The notes: generated by a model not told the origin, from the sequence alone. DNA of 6,270 nucleotides from Treponema sp. (GCA_031283505.1 JAITBO010000106.1:1-6270); one strand, 5' to 3'; shown: positions 1-5,873, numbered from the stretch's first letter. Numbers and translations: made by a program.

Positions 1-602
1 CGGTTAAAGGTGATTACATCGTCAGGGCGAAGGTAGGGATTTTGGCTGAGATCTCCCTCACGTTCAGCCTTAAAAAGGTCGTAGTTTTTTACCCGGCCAT
101 TGGCCGATTTTATTGAAACATTCCTGATAGAAGCAAAGGGAGTCGTATAGCGGGTAAGGGAAGAAAGTCTTGCCATAGCCCAAGTCGAAATTTCCGCGGA
201 AACTTTGACCTCTCCAACCACAAGTACCCTGAATATCCCCGGCTGGGTCAGGATCATCTGTACGCCGCTTAAGGGATAGTTCCTGGCAACGATATTTTCC
301 GCGTCTCTTTTTAACTGACGGAAGGTTTTTCCCGTCACGTCAATTATGCCCAGATTGGATATTCGGATCGTATAGCTGCTGTCTACCATAATAACATAGG
401 TTACCGCAACCCCGTTCGCAGTGTAGGCTAACGTATAAATATCCCCTGCGGTTACCAGATAATCGGGATTGGACAAGGCAAGTTGAGAATTGGGAGTTAT
501 ATTGTCCAAAGACAAATTTTCATTGTCCTGGGTGGGTAAAACAGAAACAATAAACAAAAATATGCCGAAATAAAAACCGCCGTTAATTTTTGTGAGCTTC
601 AT
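1..602 (-). CDS. SLBB-domain polysaccharide export protein (Wza-like), 3' end outside window
   Basis: The reading frame starts at an ATG at 602 and stays open to the left edge: 200 complete residues, C-terminus missing. A hydrophobic stretch at residues 9-23 after a Lys-containing start suggests a signal peptide or anchor; there is no lipobox Cys. Residues 48-120 resemble the polysaccharide export domain (YLVTAGD near 48-54). Residues 123-200 resemble an SLBB repeat: FRVLVVGEV at 124-132, a run of small residues, SANGR at 166-170, YDLF at 174-177, then NPYLRPDD at 188-195. Proteins of this family carry capsule or exopolysaccharide through the periplasm and outer membrane; substrate cannot be read here. 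A GGAAGG ribosome site (610-615, minus strand) lies 7 nt before the ATG, supporting this start. It overlaps the upstream 58-codon gene by 20 nt, so translational coupling is likely. The export function is inferred from domain pattern. Confidence 0.82.
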   Translation of the reverse strand, partial: MKLTKINGGFYFGIFLFIVSVLPTQDNENLSLDNITPNSQLALSNPDYLVTAGDIYTLAYTANGVAVTYVIMVDSSYTIRISNLGIIDVTGKTFRQLKRDAENIVARNYPLSGVQMILTQPGIFRVLVVGEVKVSAEISTWAMARLSSLTRYTTPFASIRNVSIKSANGRVKNYDLFKAEREGDLSQNPYLRPDDVITFN

Positions 603-759
603 TTTTGTGCCTTCCATCCTGATCGTCTTGAACCGGCGATAATGCCGGATCCTGGATAAAGAGCATCGCCTGTGCGATCCTCTGAAGATACTTCTGTCCT
701 CTTTCACTTAACTTGGGGAAAACAGTATTGACATAATTAACCTTTTCGTCTTCTACCAT
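583..759 (-). CDS. 58-aa small protein upstream of the SLBB gene, unknown function
   Basis: ATG at 759, stop TAA at 585-583. The product starts MVEDEKVNYVNTVF and has an amphipathic, probably helical body at about residues 5-36, followed by a charged, Gln/Asp/His-rich tail. The last 20 nt overlap the SLBB gene in another frame, typical of coupled genes. A near-consensus promoter sits directly upstream, which argues for a real gene, although its ribosome site is weak. Residues 6-30 align without gaps to residues 76-100 of the divergent XRE protein, with identical K, V, F, L, Q, Y and Q (K6/K76, V7/V77, F14/F84, L17/L87, Q22/Q92, Y24/Y94, Q30/Q100) plus several conservative matches. This suggests a free-standing copy of the regulator's tail, perhaps a dimerisation partner or antagonist. 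I do not recognise a named family. It could also be only a leader peptide for the export gene. Confidence 0.6.
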   Translation of the reverse strand: MVEDEKVNYVNTVFPKLSERGQKYLQRIAQAMLFIQDPALSPVQDDQDGRHKNEAHKN

Positions 760-776
760 AATCTTACTTAGTAGAA

Positions 777-792
777 AAGTATTATAATACTT
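777..792. promoter_or_regulatory. Perfect 16-bp palindrome over the -10 box, operator candidate
   Basis: AAGTATTATAATACTT equals its own reverse complement and covers the -10 box of the minus-strand promoter. A dimeric repressor bound here would block RNA polymerase. The adjacent divergent XRE gene is the obvious candidate binder, by analogy with other HTH regulators that control divergent neighbours. Because the site is pure AT-rich palindrome around TATAAT, some symmetry is expected by chance, but 16 perfect bases is long. Confidence 0.5.
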
Positions 793-809
793 ATAAAGAA
801 TCCTGTAAA
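781..809 (-). promoter_or_regulatory. Sigma70-type promoter for the small gene and SLBB gene
   Basis: On the minus strand TTTACA (809-804) is followed after exactly 17 nt by TATAAT (786-781). The -35 box matches five of six consensus bases and the -10 box all six. Transcription would start near 775, about 15 nt before the ATG at 759. Promoter strength and use are inferred from the match only. Confidence 0.75.
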
Positions 810-813
810 GGCT

Positions 814-827
814 TTTATGATCAAAAA
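814..827. promoter_or_regulatory. Second palindromic site, TGATCA core
   Basis: TTTATGATCAAAAA has a perfect 6-bp TGATCA core, one mismatched pair, then three matched T/A pairs. It lies just upstream of the minus-strand -35 box and before the XRE promoter. It could be a second operator of different sequence, or chance symmetry in AT-rich DNA. Confidence 0.25.
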
Positions 828-841
828 TTAAGAAACAATCA

Positions 842-870
842 TTGCCCTAGTAAGAAATTCTCCGTAAAAT
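842..870 (+). promoter_or_regulatory. Candidate promoter of the XRE gene
   Basis: TTGCCC (842-847) and TAAAAT (865-870) are separated by 17 nt on the plus strand, 19 nt before the ATG at 890. The -35 box matches four and the -10 box five of the six consensus bases. An AGGGA ribosome site follows at 878-882. Confidence 0.5.
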
Positions 871-889
871 AATATACAGGGAAAGAAAG

Positions 890-1225
890 ATGACGATTTA
901 TCAAAGAATTATTTTGCTTAGGCATACGGAAAAATTGACGCAGCCCGTATTTGCCGAAAAAATATCCATCTCTAAAGGGTATATTGCCGCACTTGAATTG
1001 GGAAAGAAACCCGTCAACGATCGCATTATCAAGTTGATCTGCTCTGTTTTTAAGGTAAACGAAGACTGGCTGAGAAACGGCGTTGAACCCATGTATCTTA
1101 CGGGACATGAAGATAAGGTCGAAGACGCCATGTCTCTTTTCAGAAGATTAAACACCTTTTTTCAGGATTATTTCATAAGCGAAATGCAGAAGATTTATGA
1201 GTATGAAAAAGGACGAAAACTATAG
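890..1225 (+). CDS. Small XRE-family helix-turn-helix transcriptional regulator
   Basis: A 111-residue protein. Residues 4-62 form an XRE/Cro-type five-helix DNA-binding domain: the LTQPVFAEKISISKGYIAAL segment (16-35) gives the helix-turn-helix with the Gln-x-x-Phe/Leu-Ala start of helix 2 and Tyr-Ile-Ala-Ala-Leu-Glu in the recognition helix region, and NEDWLRNG (57-64) is the usual end of the domain. Residues 74-106 are a predicted amphipathic helix with an aromatic patch (FFQDYF, 90-95), likely for dimerisation. The ATG is supported by AGGGA 7 nt upstream. The gene is divergent from the small gene/SLBB transcript and convergent with the ABC operon, and has its own terminator. It probably represses itself and/or the export locus through the palindromes in the 760-889 gap; targets are inferred. 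No toxin-like partner is seen beside it. Confidence 0.85.
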   Translation: MTIYQRIILLRHTEKLTQPVFAEKISISKGYIAALELGKKPVNDRIIKLICSVFKVNEDWLRNGVEPMYLTGHEDKVEDAMSLFRRLNTFFQDYFISEMQKIYEYEKGRKL

Positions 1226-1248
1226 GATGCGGTGAAGTCCCCTTTTGG

Positions 1249-1320
1249 GATGCCTTTGGAACCCGCCCGGATTTGATCAAGGCATTTCCGTGCGGGCCTT
1301 TGGGCATCTTCGCCTTTTTT
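1249..1320 (+). terminator. Rho-independent terminator after the XRE gene
   Basis: A two-part stem: outer GATGCC (1249-1254) with GGCATC (1303-1308), an internal loop, then CCCGC-c-CGGA (1262-1271) with TCCG-t-GCGGG (1287-1296). A TTCGCC spacer and six T (1315-1320) follow. The T tract overlaps the stop codon of the convergent ABC gene by 2 nt. In the opposite direction the same stem has no T tract, so it is best read as a plus-strand terminator. Confidence 0.65.
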
Positions 1321-2860
1321 ACCTGGTTCTGTAAATTGGGGCAAAGTCCAGGACATACAGAGGGTAACTTACGAAGCCTTGGGTGTTTTTGGGAAAGGCC
1401 CGGAAGCCGATGATGTCCTGAATGTAGACGCTGGCGGCTTCCTCAGACAGGATACGCTGGGCTTCTTTGTAAAGTCCTATGCGCTTTTGTTCGTCGCTTT
1501 CCGTCAGGGCGGCATCGTATACCCGGTCATAGGCGGGACTCTTAAAGTTCACGAAATTACTCCGGTTGGCCGAATGATACCGGGCCAGGAAACCCCGGGG
1601 CGAAATGGTCGGCGCGTCCACGGAGATAATGGTCGCTTCGTATTGGCGGCCCAGGTAGACCCCGGAAAGCCAGGTCGGCCAGTCCACAAGCTTTATCGTT
1701 GCGGTGACCCCGATTTTGGCAAGCTGATTCACAATCACCTGGGCGGTATCCACGTGCATAGTGTAGTTCGACGGGACCGTGATCTCCAGGGAAAAGCCCT
1801 TTTCATAGCCTGCGGCTGCAAGAAGGCTCCTGGCCTTGGCGATGTCCGGGGGATAGGGGTTTTTCAGGGACGGCTCGTAATACCTGGAAAGCCCCGGAAT
1901 GAGGGCGCTTCCCGAGGGTTCCCCATGACCGTAGAAGGCGGCGTCAATGATCTCCTGCCGGTCCACTGCGTAATTCAGGGCCCGGCGGACCTGCGGATCA
2001 TCCAGGGGCCGTACCGCGTTGTTCAGAGCCAGAAGCTGGACGGAGTTGGAAGGATCCGGGGCAAAGGTGAACGCATCGGGGTTGAGTTGTTCAAGGAGGG
2101 ACCCGGTGATGCTGCCGGCGTCCACACTGCCCCCCTGAAGGGCCAGGAGCAGGGCGTTGGAATCGGCCACGAATATGTAGGTCACCTTGTCCAGATAGGG
2201 AATCCCTTTCTTCCAGTAATTGGAGTTTTTCACCATCACCAGGGATTGCTGAGGGGTGTAGTTCTCGATGATGAAAGGCCCTGTACCTATGGCCCGCTTC
2301 TCCCGGTTAGGATTGTTCCGGGGCACTATCCCCACGGTGAGGTTGGTGAGGTACTCCACATCCGGCGATTTCAGAACGATGCGGATCTTCCGGTCCCTGG
2401 TAATCTCCACCGTGTCTATCTGGTCAAGCCCGGCGAATTTCGTCTCTATCGCGGTTTTAAGGCTGAATTCAACATCCTCCGGCGTTACTTCCGAACCGTC
2501 GTGGAATTTGACCCCCTGCCGCAGGGTGAAGACATAGACCAGCCCATCCTGTTCAAGGGTGTAACTCTCGGCAAGGGCAGGCTCAAGACCACCGGAGGTA
2601 TCGGGCTTCACCAGGCCCTCAAAGATGTTGAAAAGTATGCTCCGGCCATCCGCCGTGTTGGAAGCGTTCAGAGGGTCCAGCGTGGCAGGCTCGGTAGTGT
2701 AGCCGAAACGGATTTCCTCGCCTTCGAGGGGTTCGCCGCTGTCTGCGCCGCTCCGGCTGTCCCGTTTCCCCAGGGAAAAGGCCGGCAGAATGAACGCCAG
2801 AGCAAAAACCGCGGTCAGGACCGCGATAAGGGCGGCATTTCTGTTTTTTTGTGTTTTCAT
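1319..2860 (-). CDS. ABC transporter substrate-binding protein, family 5 (peptide/nickel type)
   Basis: A 513-residue periplasmic binding protein of the DppA/OppA family (SBP_bac_5), normal length. Residues 1-29 are a signal peptide: KTQKNR, then a hydrophobic core at 9-27. There is no Cys anywhere, so it is not a lipoprotein; it should be free in the periplasm of a diderm. Family marks: EPATLDP (57-63), LEPALAESY (92-100), the FTLRQGVKFHDGSEVTPEDV segment (111-130), IGTGPF (191-196), NYW (214-216) and DPQVRRALNYAVDR (288-301). The start is fixed by GAGGGG 6 nt before the ATG. It is the last gene of the operon, 35 nt after dppC, although such genes are more often first. The likely ligand is a di- or oligopeptide, but nickel, sugar or other solutes occur in this family and the sequence does not decide. 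Confidence 0.93.
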   Translation of the reverse strand: MKTQKNRNAALIAVLTAVFALAFILPAFSLGKRDSRSGADSGEPLEGEEIRFGYTTEPATLDPLNASNTADGRSILFNIFEGLVKPDTSGGLEPALAESYTLEQDGLVYVFTLRQGVKFHDGSEVTPEDVEFSLKTAIETKFAGLDQIDTVEITRDRKIRIVLKSPDVEYLTNLTVGIVPRNNPNREKRAIGTGPFIIENYTPQQSLVMVKNSNYWKKGIPYLDKVTYIFVADSNALLLALQGGSVDAGSITGSLLEQLNPDAFTFAPDPSNSVQLLALNNAVRPLDDPQVRRALNYAVDRQEIIDAAFYGHGEPSGSALIPGLSRYYEPSLKNPYPPDIAKARSLLAAAGYEKGFSLEITVPSNYTMHVDTAQVIVNQLAKIGVTATIKLVDWPTWLSGVYLGRQYEATIISVDAPTISPRGFLARYHSANRSNFVNFKSPAYDRVYDAALTESDEQKRIGLYKEAQRILSEEAASVYIQDIIGFRAFPKNTQGFVSYPLYVLDFAPIYRTR

Positions 2861-2895
2861 ATTATTCCCCTCATTTTTATAGGTTATACGCCACC

Positions 2896-3702
2896 TTAAC
2901 TATACTGTTTTCTGATACCTTCGCCAATATAATGAAAGGCAATGACCGTAATCATGATCATGATTCCCGGCGCCAGGGCGCACCAGGGGGCGGCAAAAAG
3001 GAAGTTCCGGGATTCCGAGAGCATACGCCCCCAACTGGGAATAGGGGGCTGTATCCCTAGGCCCAGATAGCTCATGGTGGCTTCCGCCAGGATTGCGTTG
3101 GAAAGCCCCAGCACGGTGGAAGCCAGAAGGGAAGGGGCTGTATTGGGCAGAATATGGACGAAGATGATCCTGAAATGGGAAGCCCCCATGATCTCCACGG
3201 CTTTGATGAAGTCCCGGTCCTTGTATTGCAGCATCCCGCTTCTTATGATACGCACATAACTAGGGATAAAGAGGATGAACAAGGCGATAATGAGGGTAAA
3301 GGGGCCGTTTTCCATGATGGACACCATCACCAGGGCAAGGAGCAGACCGGGGAAGGAGTTCAGGGCATCTATGAGGCGCATGACAAGTTCCGCCCAAAGC
3401 CCGCCTGCATAACCGGTCACGAGACCCAGAGCGGAACCGATGACGGCGCTGCCGAGAACCGTACACAGGGACACGAGGAGAGTGTAACGGCCACCTATCA
3501 TGATGCGGGAAAAGATGTCCCGGCCAAAATTGTCGGTCCCCATGAGGTGCCTGACACCAGGGGCGGTGAACCGTCTGGCCGGGTCCATTTCGTTGTATTC
3601 GTAGGGAGTATAGACCAGGCTGACCAGGGCCATGCCCGCTACCAGGACCGTCAGGATAAGGCCCGCCTTGAATTCCGGGTTTAACTTCACCGCCGATCTC
3701 AC
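2896..3702 (-). CDS. dppC: ABC transporter permease, DppC/OppC type
   Basis: A 268-residue inner-membrane subunit. Residues 13-30 form the first membrane helix. HLMGTDNFGRDIFSR (52-66) is the hallmark of this permease subfamily, and further hydrophobic helices lie near 74-98, 108-130, 136-152, 195-210 and 238-258. The cytoplasmic EAA loop that docks with the ATPase is at 164-193 (DFIKAVEIMGAS and on), and SYLGLGIQPPIPSWGRML (211-228) is the conserved final loop. The C-terminus is short: GEGIRKQYS replaces the usual GDGLRDxLDPR ending. The start is a GTG that overlaps the dppB stop as GTGA (4 nt), so the genes are coupled; AGGG lies 4 nt before it. It pairs with the DppB-like subunit to form the channel. 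Substrate is not determined. Confidence 0.93.
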   Translation of the reverse strand: MRSAVKLNPEFKAGLILTVLVAGMALVSLVYTPYEYNEMDPARRFTAPGVRHLMGTDNFGRDIFSRIMIGGRYTLLVSLCTVLGSAVIGSALGLVTGYAGGLWAELVMRLIDALNSFPGLLLALVMVSIMENGPFTLIIALFILFIPSYVRIIRSGMLQYKDRDFIKAVEIMGASHFRIIFVHILPNTAPSLLASTVLGLSNAILAEATMSYLGLGIQPPIPSWGRMLSESRNFLFAAPWCALAPGIMIMITVIAFHYIGEGIRKQYS

Positions 3703-4643
3703 TTTACCCTGATTCTTGGATCGATGATCTGAATCGCTATATCCGCCAGGGTATTGGCCAGCACTACGACAAAGGCGATGTAGACCACCAGGACCTGGGC
3801 CATGCTGAAGTCCCTGGAGGTGATGGAAGCGATGAGGAGCCTCCCTATGCCCGGTATCGTGAAAACCTGCTCAATGACAATGCTGCCCGAAAATACGTCG
3901 GCGGTGATCATACCCATCAGGGTGACCGCCGGGATTGCCGCGTTTTTCAGCGCATGGCGGTACAGAACCCGTCCCCGGCTGTTGCCCTTGCTGTAAGCGG
4001 TACGCACATAATCGGAGCGGAGCTGTTGGAAGATGGACCCCCGCAGAAATTTTACCAATATGGCGGCGTTCGGCAAGGCTATTGCCAGGGCCGGGAAGAT
4101 AAGGCAGGCCAGAAAACCGCCCAAGTCCTGGCGATAAGACACATACGCGCCGGGGACGAAGAGCTTCAGGATGACCCCGAAGATCCATATCAACAGAACG
4201 CCCAGAAAAAATCCCGGAAAAGAAATCATGATGGTTGCCGCCGTATCCGTCACCCGGTCAAGAGGCGAATTTTCCTTGCCCGAAGGCAGGAGGGCGGCGG
4301 GGATCCCGATGAGGAGGATGAAAACCAGGGAGAGGACGGCCAGGGAAAAGGTGACCGGCAGCCGCTCCAGGACCATGGCGGCTATGGGTTCCCCACGGAA
4401 GCGCACCGAGTTCCCCAGGTTACCGGTGAAAAATTTGCCCAGCCAGAGGCCGTACTGTACCGGGAGGCTCTTGTCCAGGTTCATATCGGCCCGGAGATCC
4501 GCCAACTGTTCATCCGTCGCCTCTGTCCCCAGCATGACCGCCGCAGGATCGCCGGGTATGATATGAAAGGCCGCAAAAGTAATTACCGACACCAGAAACA
4601 GGGTCGGCAGGGTGATCAGCAGCCTTTTTATCACAAATTTCAT
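3699..4643 (-). CDS. dppB: ABC transporter permease, DppB/OppB type
   Basis: A 314-residue inner-membrane subunit, typical length. MKFVIKRLLITLPTLFLVSV is the standard start of the family, with the first membrane helix at about 8-28, followed by a periplasmic segment (IIPGDPAAVMLG, 28-39) and further helices near 98-120, 136-160, 176-196, 238-256 and 283-305. The EAA loop for ATPase contact is at 211-240 (DYVRTAYSKGNSRGRVLYRH and on). FTIPGIGRLL (261-270) and the DPRIR ending (308-312) are family marks. It is the first gene of the operon. The ATG is convincing from the protein, but no Shine-Dalgarno sequence is visible before it (the upstream strand reads CACATAAATAACA). Together with DppC and the binding protein it imports a solute, probably peptides, but the ATPases are not in this window. 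Confidence 0.93.
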   Translation of the reverse strand: MKFVIKRLLITLPTLFLVSVITFAAFHIIPGDPAAVMLGTEATDEQLADLRADMNLDKSLPVQYGLWLGKFFTGNLGNSVRFRGEPIAAMVLERLPVTFSLAVLSLVFILLIGIPAALLPSGKENSPLDRVTDTAATIMISFPGFFLGVLLIWIFGVILKLFVPGAYVSYRQDLGGFLACLIFPALAIALPNAAILVKFLRGSIFQQLRSDYVRTAYSKGNSRGRVLYRHALKNAAIPAVTLMGMITADVFSGSIVIEQVFTIPGIGRLLIASITSRDFSMAQVLVVYIAFVVVLANTLADIAIQIIDPRIRVK

Positions 4644-4648
4644 TGTTA

Positions 4649-4697
4649 TTTATGTGCATATTTTGGGCAAAATGACAATACAGGGAAGAGTTGTCAA
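4649..4697 (-). promoter_or_regulatory. Candidate promoter region of the ABC operon
   Basis: Two overlapping options on the minus strand. A perfect TTGACA (4697-4692) has only CATTTT after 17 nt. A TTGTCA (4678-4673) is followed after 18 nt by CATAAA (4654-4649). The second would start transcription almost at the dppB ATG (4643), which would fit the missing ribosome site and a leaderless message. Neither is strong. Confidence 0.35.
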
Positions 4698-4793
4698 AAT
4701 TCAAAGGAATCCGGCGGGGCAAGGATCGGTAATTTAGAATTTGGGCGCATCATTGGACCTTGGTCCGCCCTTCCGGGCCCGACCGGGGCAGGC

Positions 4794-4819
4794 AAAAAAG
4801 GATTTCCGCTCTATCCCTT
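4794..4819 (-). terminator. Terminator-like hairpin with U tract, or leader attenuator
   Basis: Read on the minus strand: AAGG-g-AT (4819-4813) pairs with ATCC and the first T of a six-T run (4803-4794), with AGAGCGGAA in the loop. The stem is short and part of it uses the T run. No minus-strand gene ends upstream, so if it acts it could be a leader element for the ABC operon or part of a dispersed repeat. Confidence 0.3.
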
Positions 4820-4837
4820 GCGCGGCTATTTTCCCTT

Positions 4838-4850
4838 GGGGTCAGACCCC
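4838..4850. repeat. REP-like palindrome GGGGTCAGACCCC
   Basis: GGGGT and ACCCC flank a CAG loop and are followed by five T. This palindrome, with T runs beside it, resembles intergenic REP-type motifs I know from many bacterial genomes, often linked to RAYT transposases. No RAYT gene is in the window. Only one copy is present here, so its repeat nature is inferred. Confidence 0.4.
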
Positions 4851-4870
4851 TTTTTGGGCGGAGGATATTA

Positions 4871-4895
4871 GGAACTCCGGAGAACCGGAGGTTCC
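4871..4895. repeat. Hairpin, 10-bp stem with one bulged G
   Basis: GGAACTCCGG (4871-4880), loop AGAA, CCGGA (4885-4889), bulged G, GTTCC (4891-4895). The stem is strong but no T run follows on either strand, so it is not a usual terminator. It may be a small intergenic repeat. Confidence 0.4.
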
Positions 4896-4899
4896 TTGA

Positions 4900-4971
4900 G
4901 TAACACGGGGGGTTTTAGTTAAGCCTGTTCCAAAACCCGGATTTTCCCTCTTTCCTCCGTGTAACTCCGTG
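4900..4971. repeat. Large imperfect inverted repeat with tandem CTCCGTG boxes
   Basis: GTAACACGGGGG (4900-4911) pairs with CCTCCGTGTAAC (4954-4965): eleven of twelve positions pair, one as G-T. Inside it GTTTT (4912-4916) pairs with AAAAC (4932-4936). On the right arm CTCCGTG occurs twice, at 4955 and 4965, exactly 10 bases apart. Tandem CACGGAG boxes of this kind are common in intergenic repeats of several phyla. Role unknown. Confidence 0.4.
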
Positions 4972-5001
4972 GTTAAATTCTTCTCCGTCCGCCAGAAACC
5001 G

Positions 5002-5041
5002 CGTTTTTTCGATTTTTTTACAAAACCCTTGTTTTTTTATT
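5002..5041. repeat. 40-nt AT-rich direct repeat, copy A
   Basis: It aligns without gaps to 6036-6075, 34 of 40 bases identical, including CGTTTTTT at the start and a perfect 15-base CCTTGTTTTTTTATT at the end (5027-5041). It ends within about 5 bases of where the intron-derived coding sequence begins. Confidence 0.6.
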
Positions 5042-5045
5042 CACG

Positions 5046-5873
5046 GCGTGCGAGCGGATAGTAAGGAACGGGGGAGCGGCTGGAGTAGGCGGGATGACGG
5101 CGGAAGAACTGGAACCGTACCTCAAAGCACGCTACCGGGAATTGTGTGAGAGCATAGGAAAAGTTCCTGAAAACGAAGTTTTCGATGACACGGTAAATCA
5201 CGGCCTGCTGATAAAGACGGTACGGGAAACGGAGAAGGACGAGGCAATCATAGGCTTGATACGCAAGTTCTTAAAGAGCGGCGTTATGGCAGATGGATTG
5301 GTAAGTCAAAACGAACAGGGAACGCCGCAAGGCGGCCCCTGTCGCCGTTATTGAGCAACATATACCTGACATCGGGCTCAAGTTTCCGGGATTTAGCCTT
5401 TATCGGCACAAGGAAGGAATAGGGATACGGATATATGAAAAGTCACTTAACCGGCTGAAAGCCCTCACCAGCCGGAAACGGCAGACCAGAGGTCTGACGG
5501 GACTATGGAAAGGGCACTGAAAGAACAAGCCGCGCTGATAATCGGCTGGCTCGGCTACTACAGTATCGCGGACTTGAAAACGTATGTGACGAAACTGGCC
5601 GAATGGCTGAGGCTACGGCAGATATACTGGAAACGAGTACGAACGCGATTTGAGAACCTTATTCAGTTAAGAATACCCCCAGACCAGACCTGGCAATGGG
5701 CAAACACCCGGAAAAGCTGCTGGCGTACAGCCAATAGCTGGATATTAACCAGAACCATTACAAGTCACTATCTCAAATCAATGAGCTTCCCCGAAATACT
5801 GGAAAGGTTTGAGATACACCATGAAAGAATAGGGCGAATCCTGAAATTACGGACACCTATTCCCACCCATTGA
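5046..5873 (+). pseudogene. Group II intron reverse transcriptase/maturase, broken
   Basis: Four fragments in changing frames. (1) 5046-5339: reading begins upstream of the first ATG (5094), since NGGAAGVGGMT matches the family motif N-GA-GVDGM with Asp changed to Gly. After LCESI (ends 5156) about 90 residues are missing, and reading resumes at FDDTVNH, then RKFLKSGVMADGL and GTPQGGP. (2) A one-base loss in the C run at 5336-5339 breaks the frame; SPLLSNIYLT (to 5367) follows in the next frame. (3) From 5368, LKFPGFSLYRHKEG in a third frame; the YADD segment (about 60 residues) is missing. (4) 5505-5873: maturase and thumb region, GWLGYYSIADLKTY then WANTRKSCWRTANSWILTR. An intact protein is about 400-470 residues. 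Both catalytic Asp motifs are absent, so no activity is expected. Residue counts lost are estimates from family knowledge. Confidence 0.88.

Larger units (their letters stand above)
4644..5045. other. Gene-free intergenic region rich in short inverted repeats
   Basis: About 400 bases between the dppB start and the intron relic. I see no convincing gene on either strand; the open frames across it are continuations of shadows of dppB. It holds the operon promoter candidates, a small GGACC/GGTCC palindrome (4755-4766), a terminator-like hairpin, a REP-like motif, a 25-nt hairpin, a large inverted repeat and one copy of a 40-nt direct repeat, each listed separately. Confidence 0.7.

Noticed and set aside
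839..1155. Minus-strand open frames opposite the XRE gene
   Set aside because: They are antisense to a recognisable HTH protein and show no motif of their own.
890..1225. XRE gene as the antitoxin of a toxin-antitoxin pair
   Set aside because: No toxin-like gene lies beside it on the same strand; the neighbour is a divergent small gene leading into an export gene.
1379..2899. 506-codon open frame on the plus strand
   Set aside because: It lies opposite the binding-protein gene and has no family pattern; it is a GC-driven shadow frame.
3954..4871. 305-codon open frame on the plus strand
   Set aside because: Mostly opposite dppB, low-complexity charged translation, no ribosome site; a shadow.
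5048..5061. GTGCG at 5048 as the 5' end of the group II intron
   Set aside because: The same bases are coding sequence of the intron protein when read in frame with the ATG at 5094, so domains I-III are simply missing.
5046..5873. Reverse transcriptase as part of a retron, DGR or defence system
   Set aside because: The GTPQGGP block, the maturase region and the following domain V identify a group II intron protein; no retron RNA, template repeat or effector gene is near.
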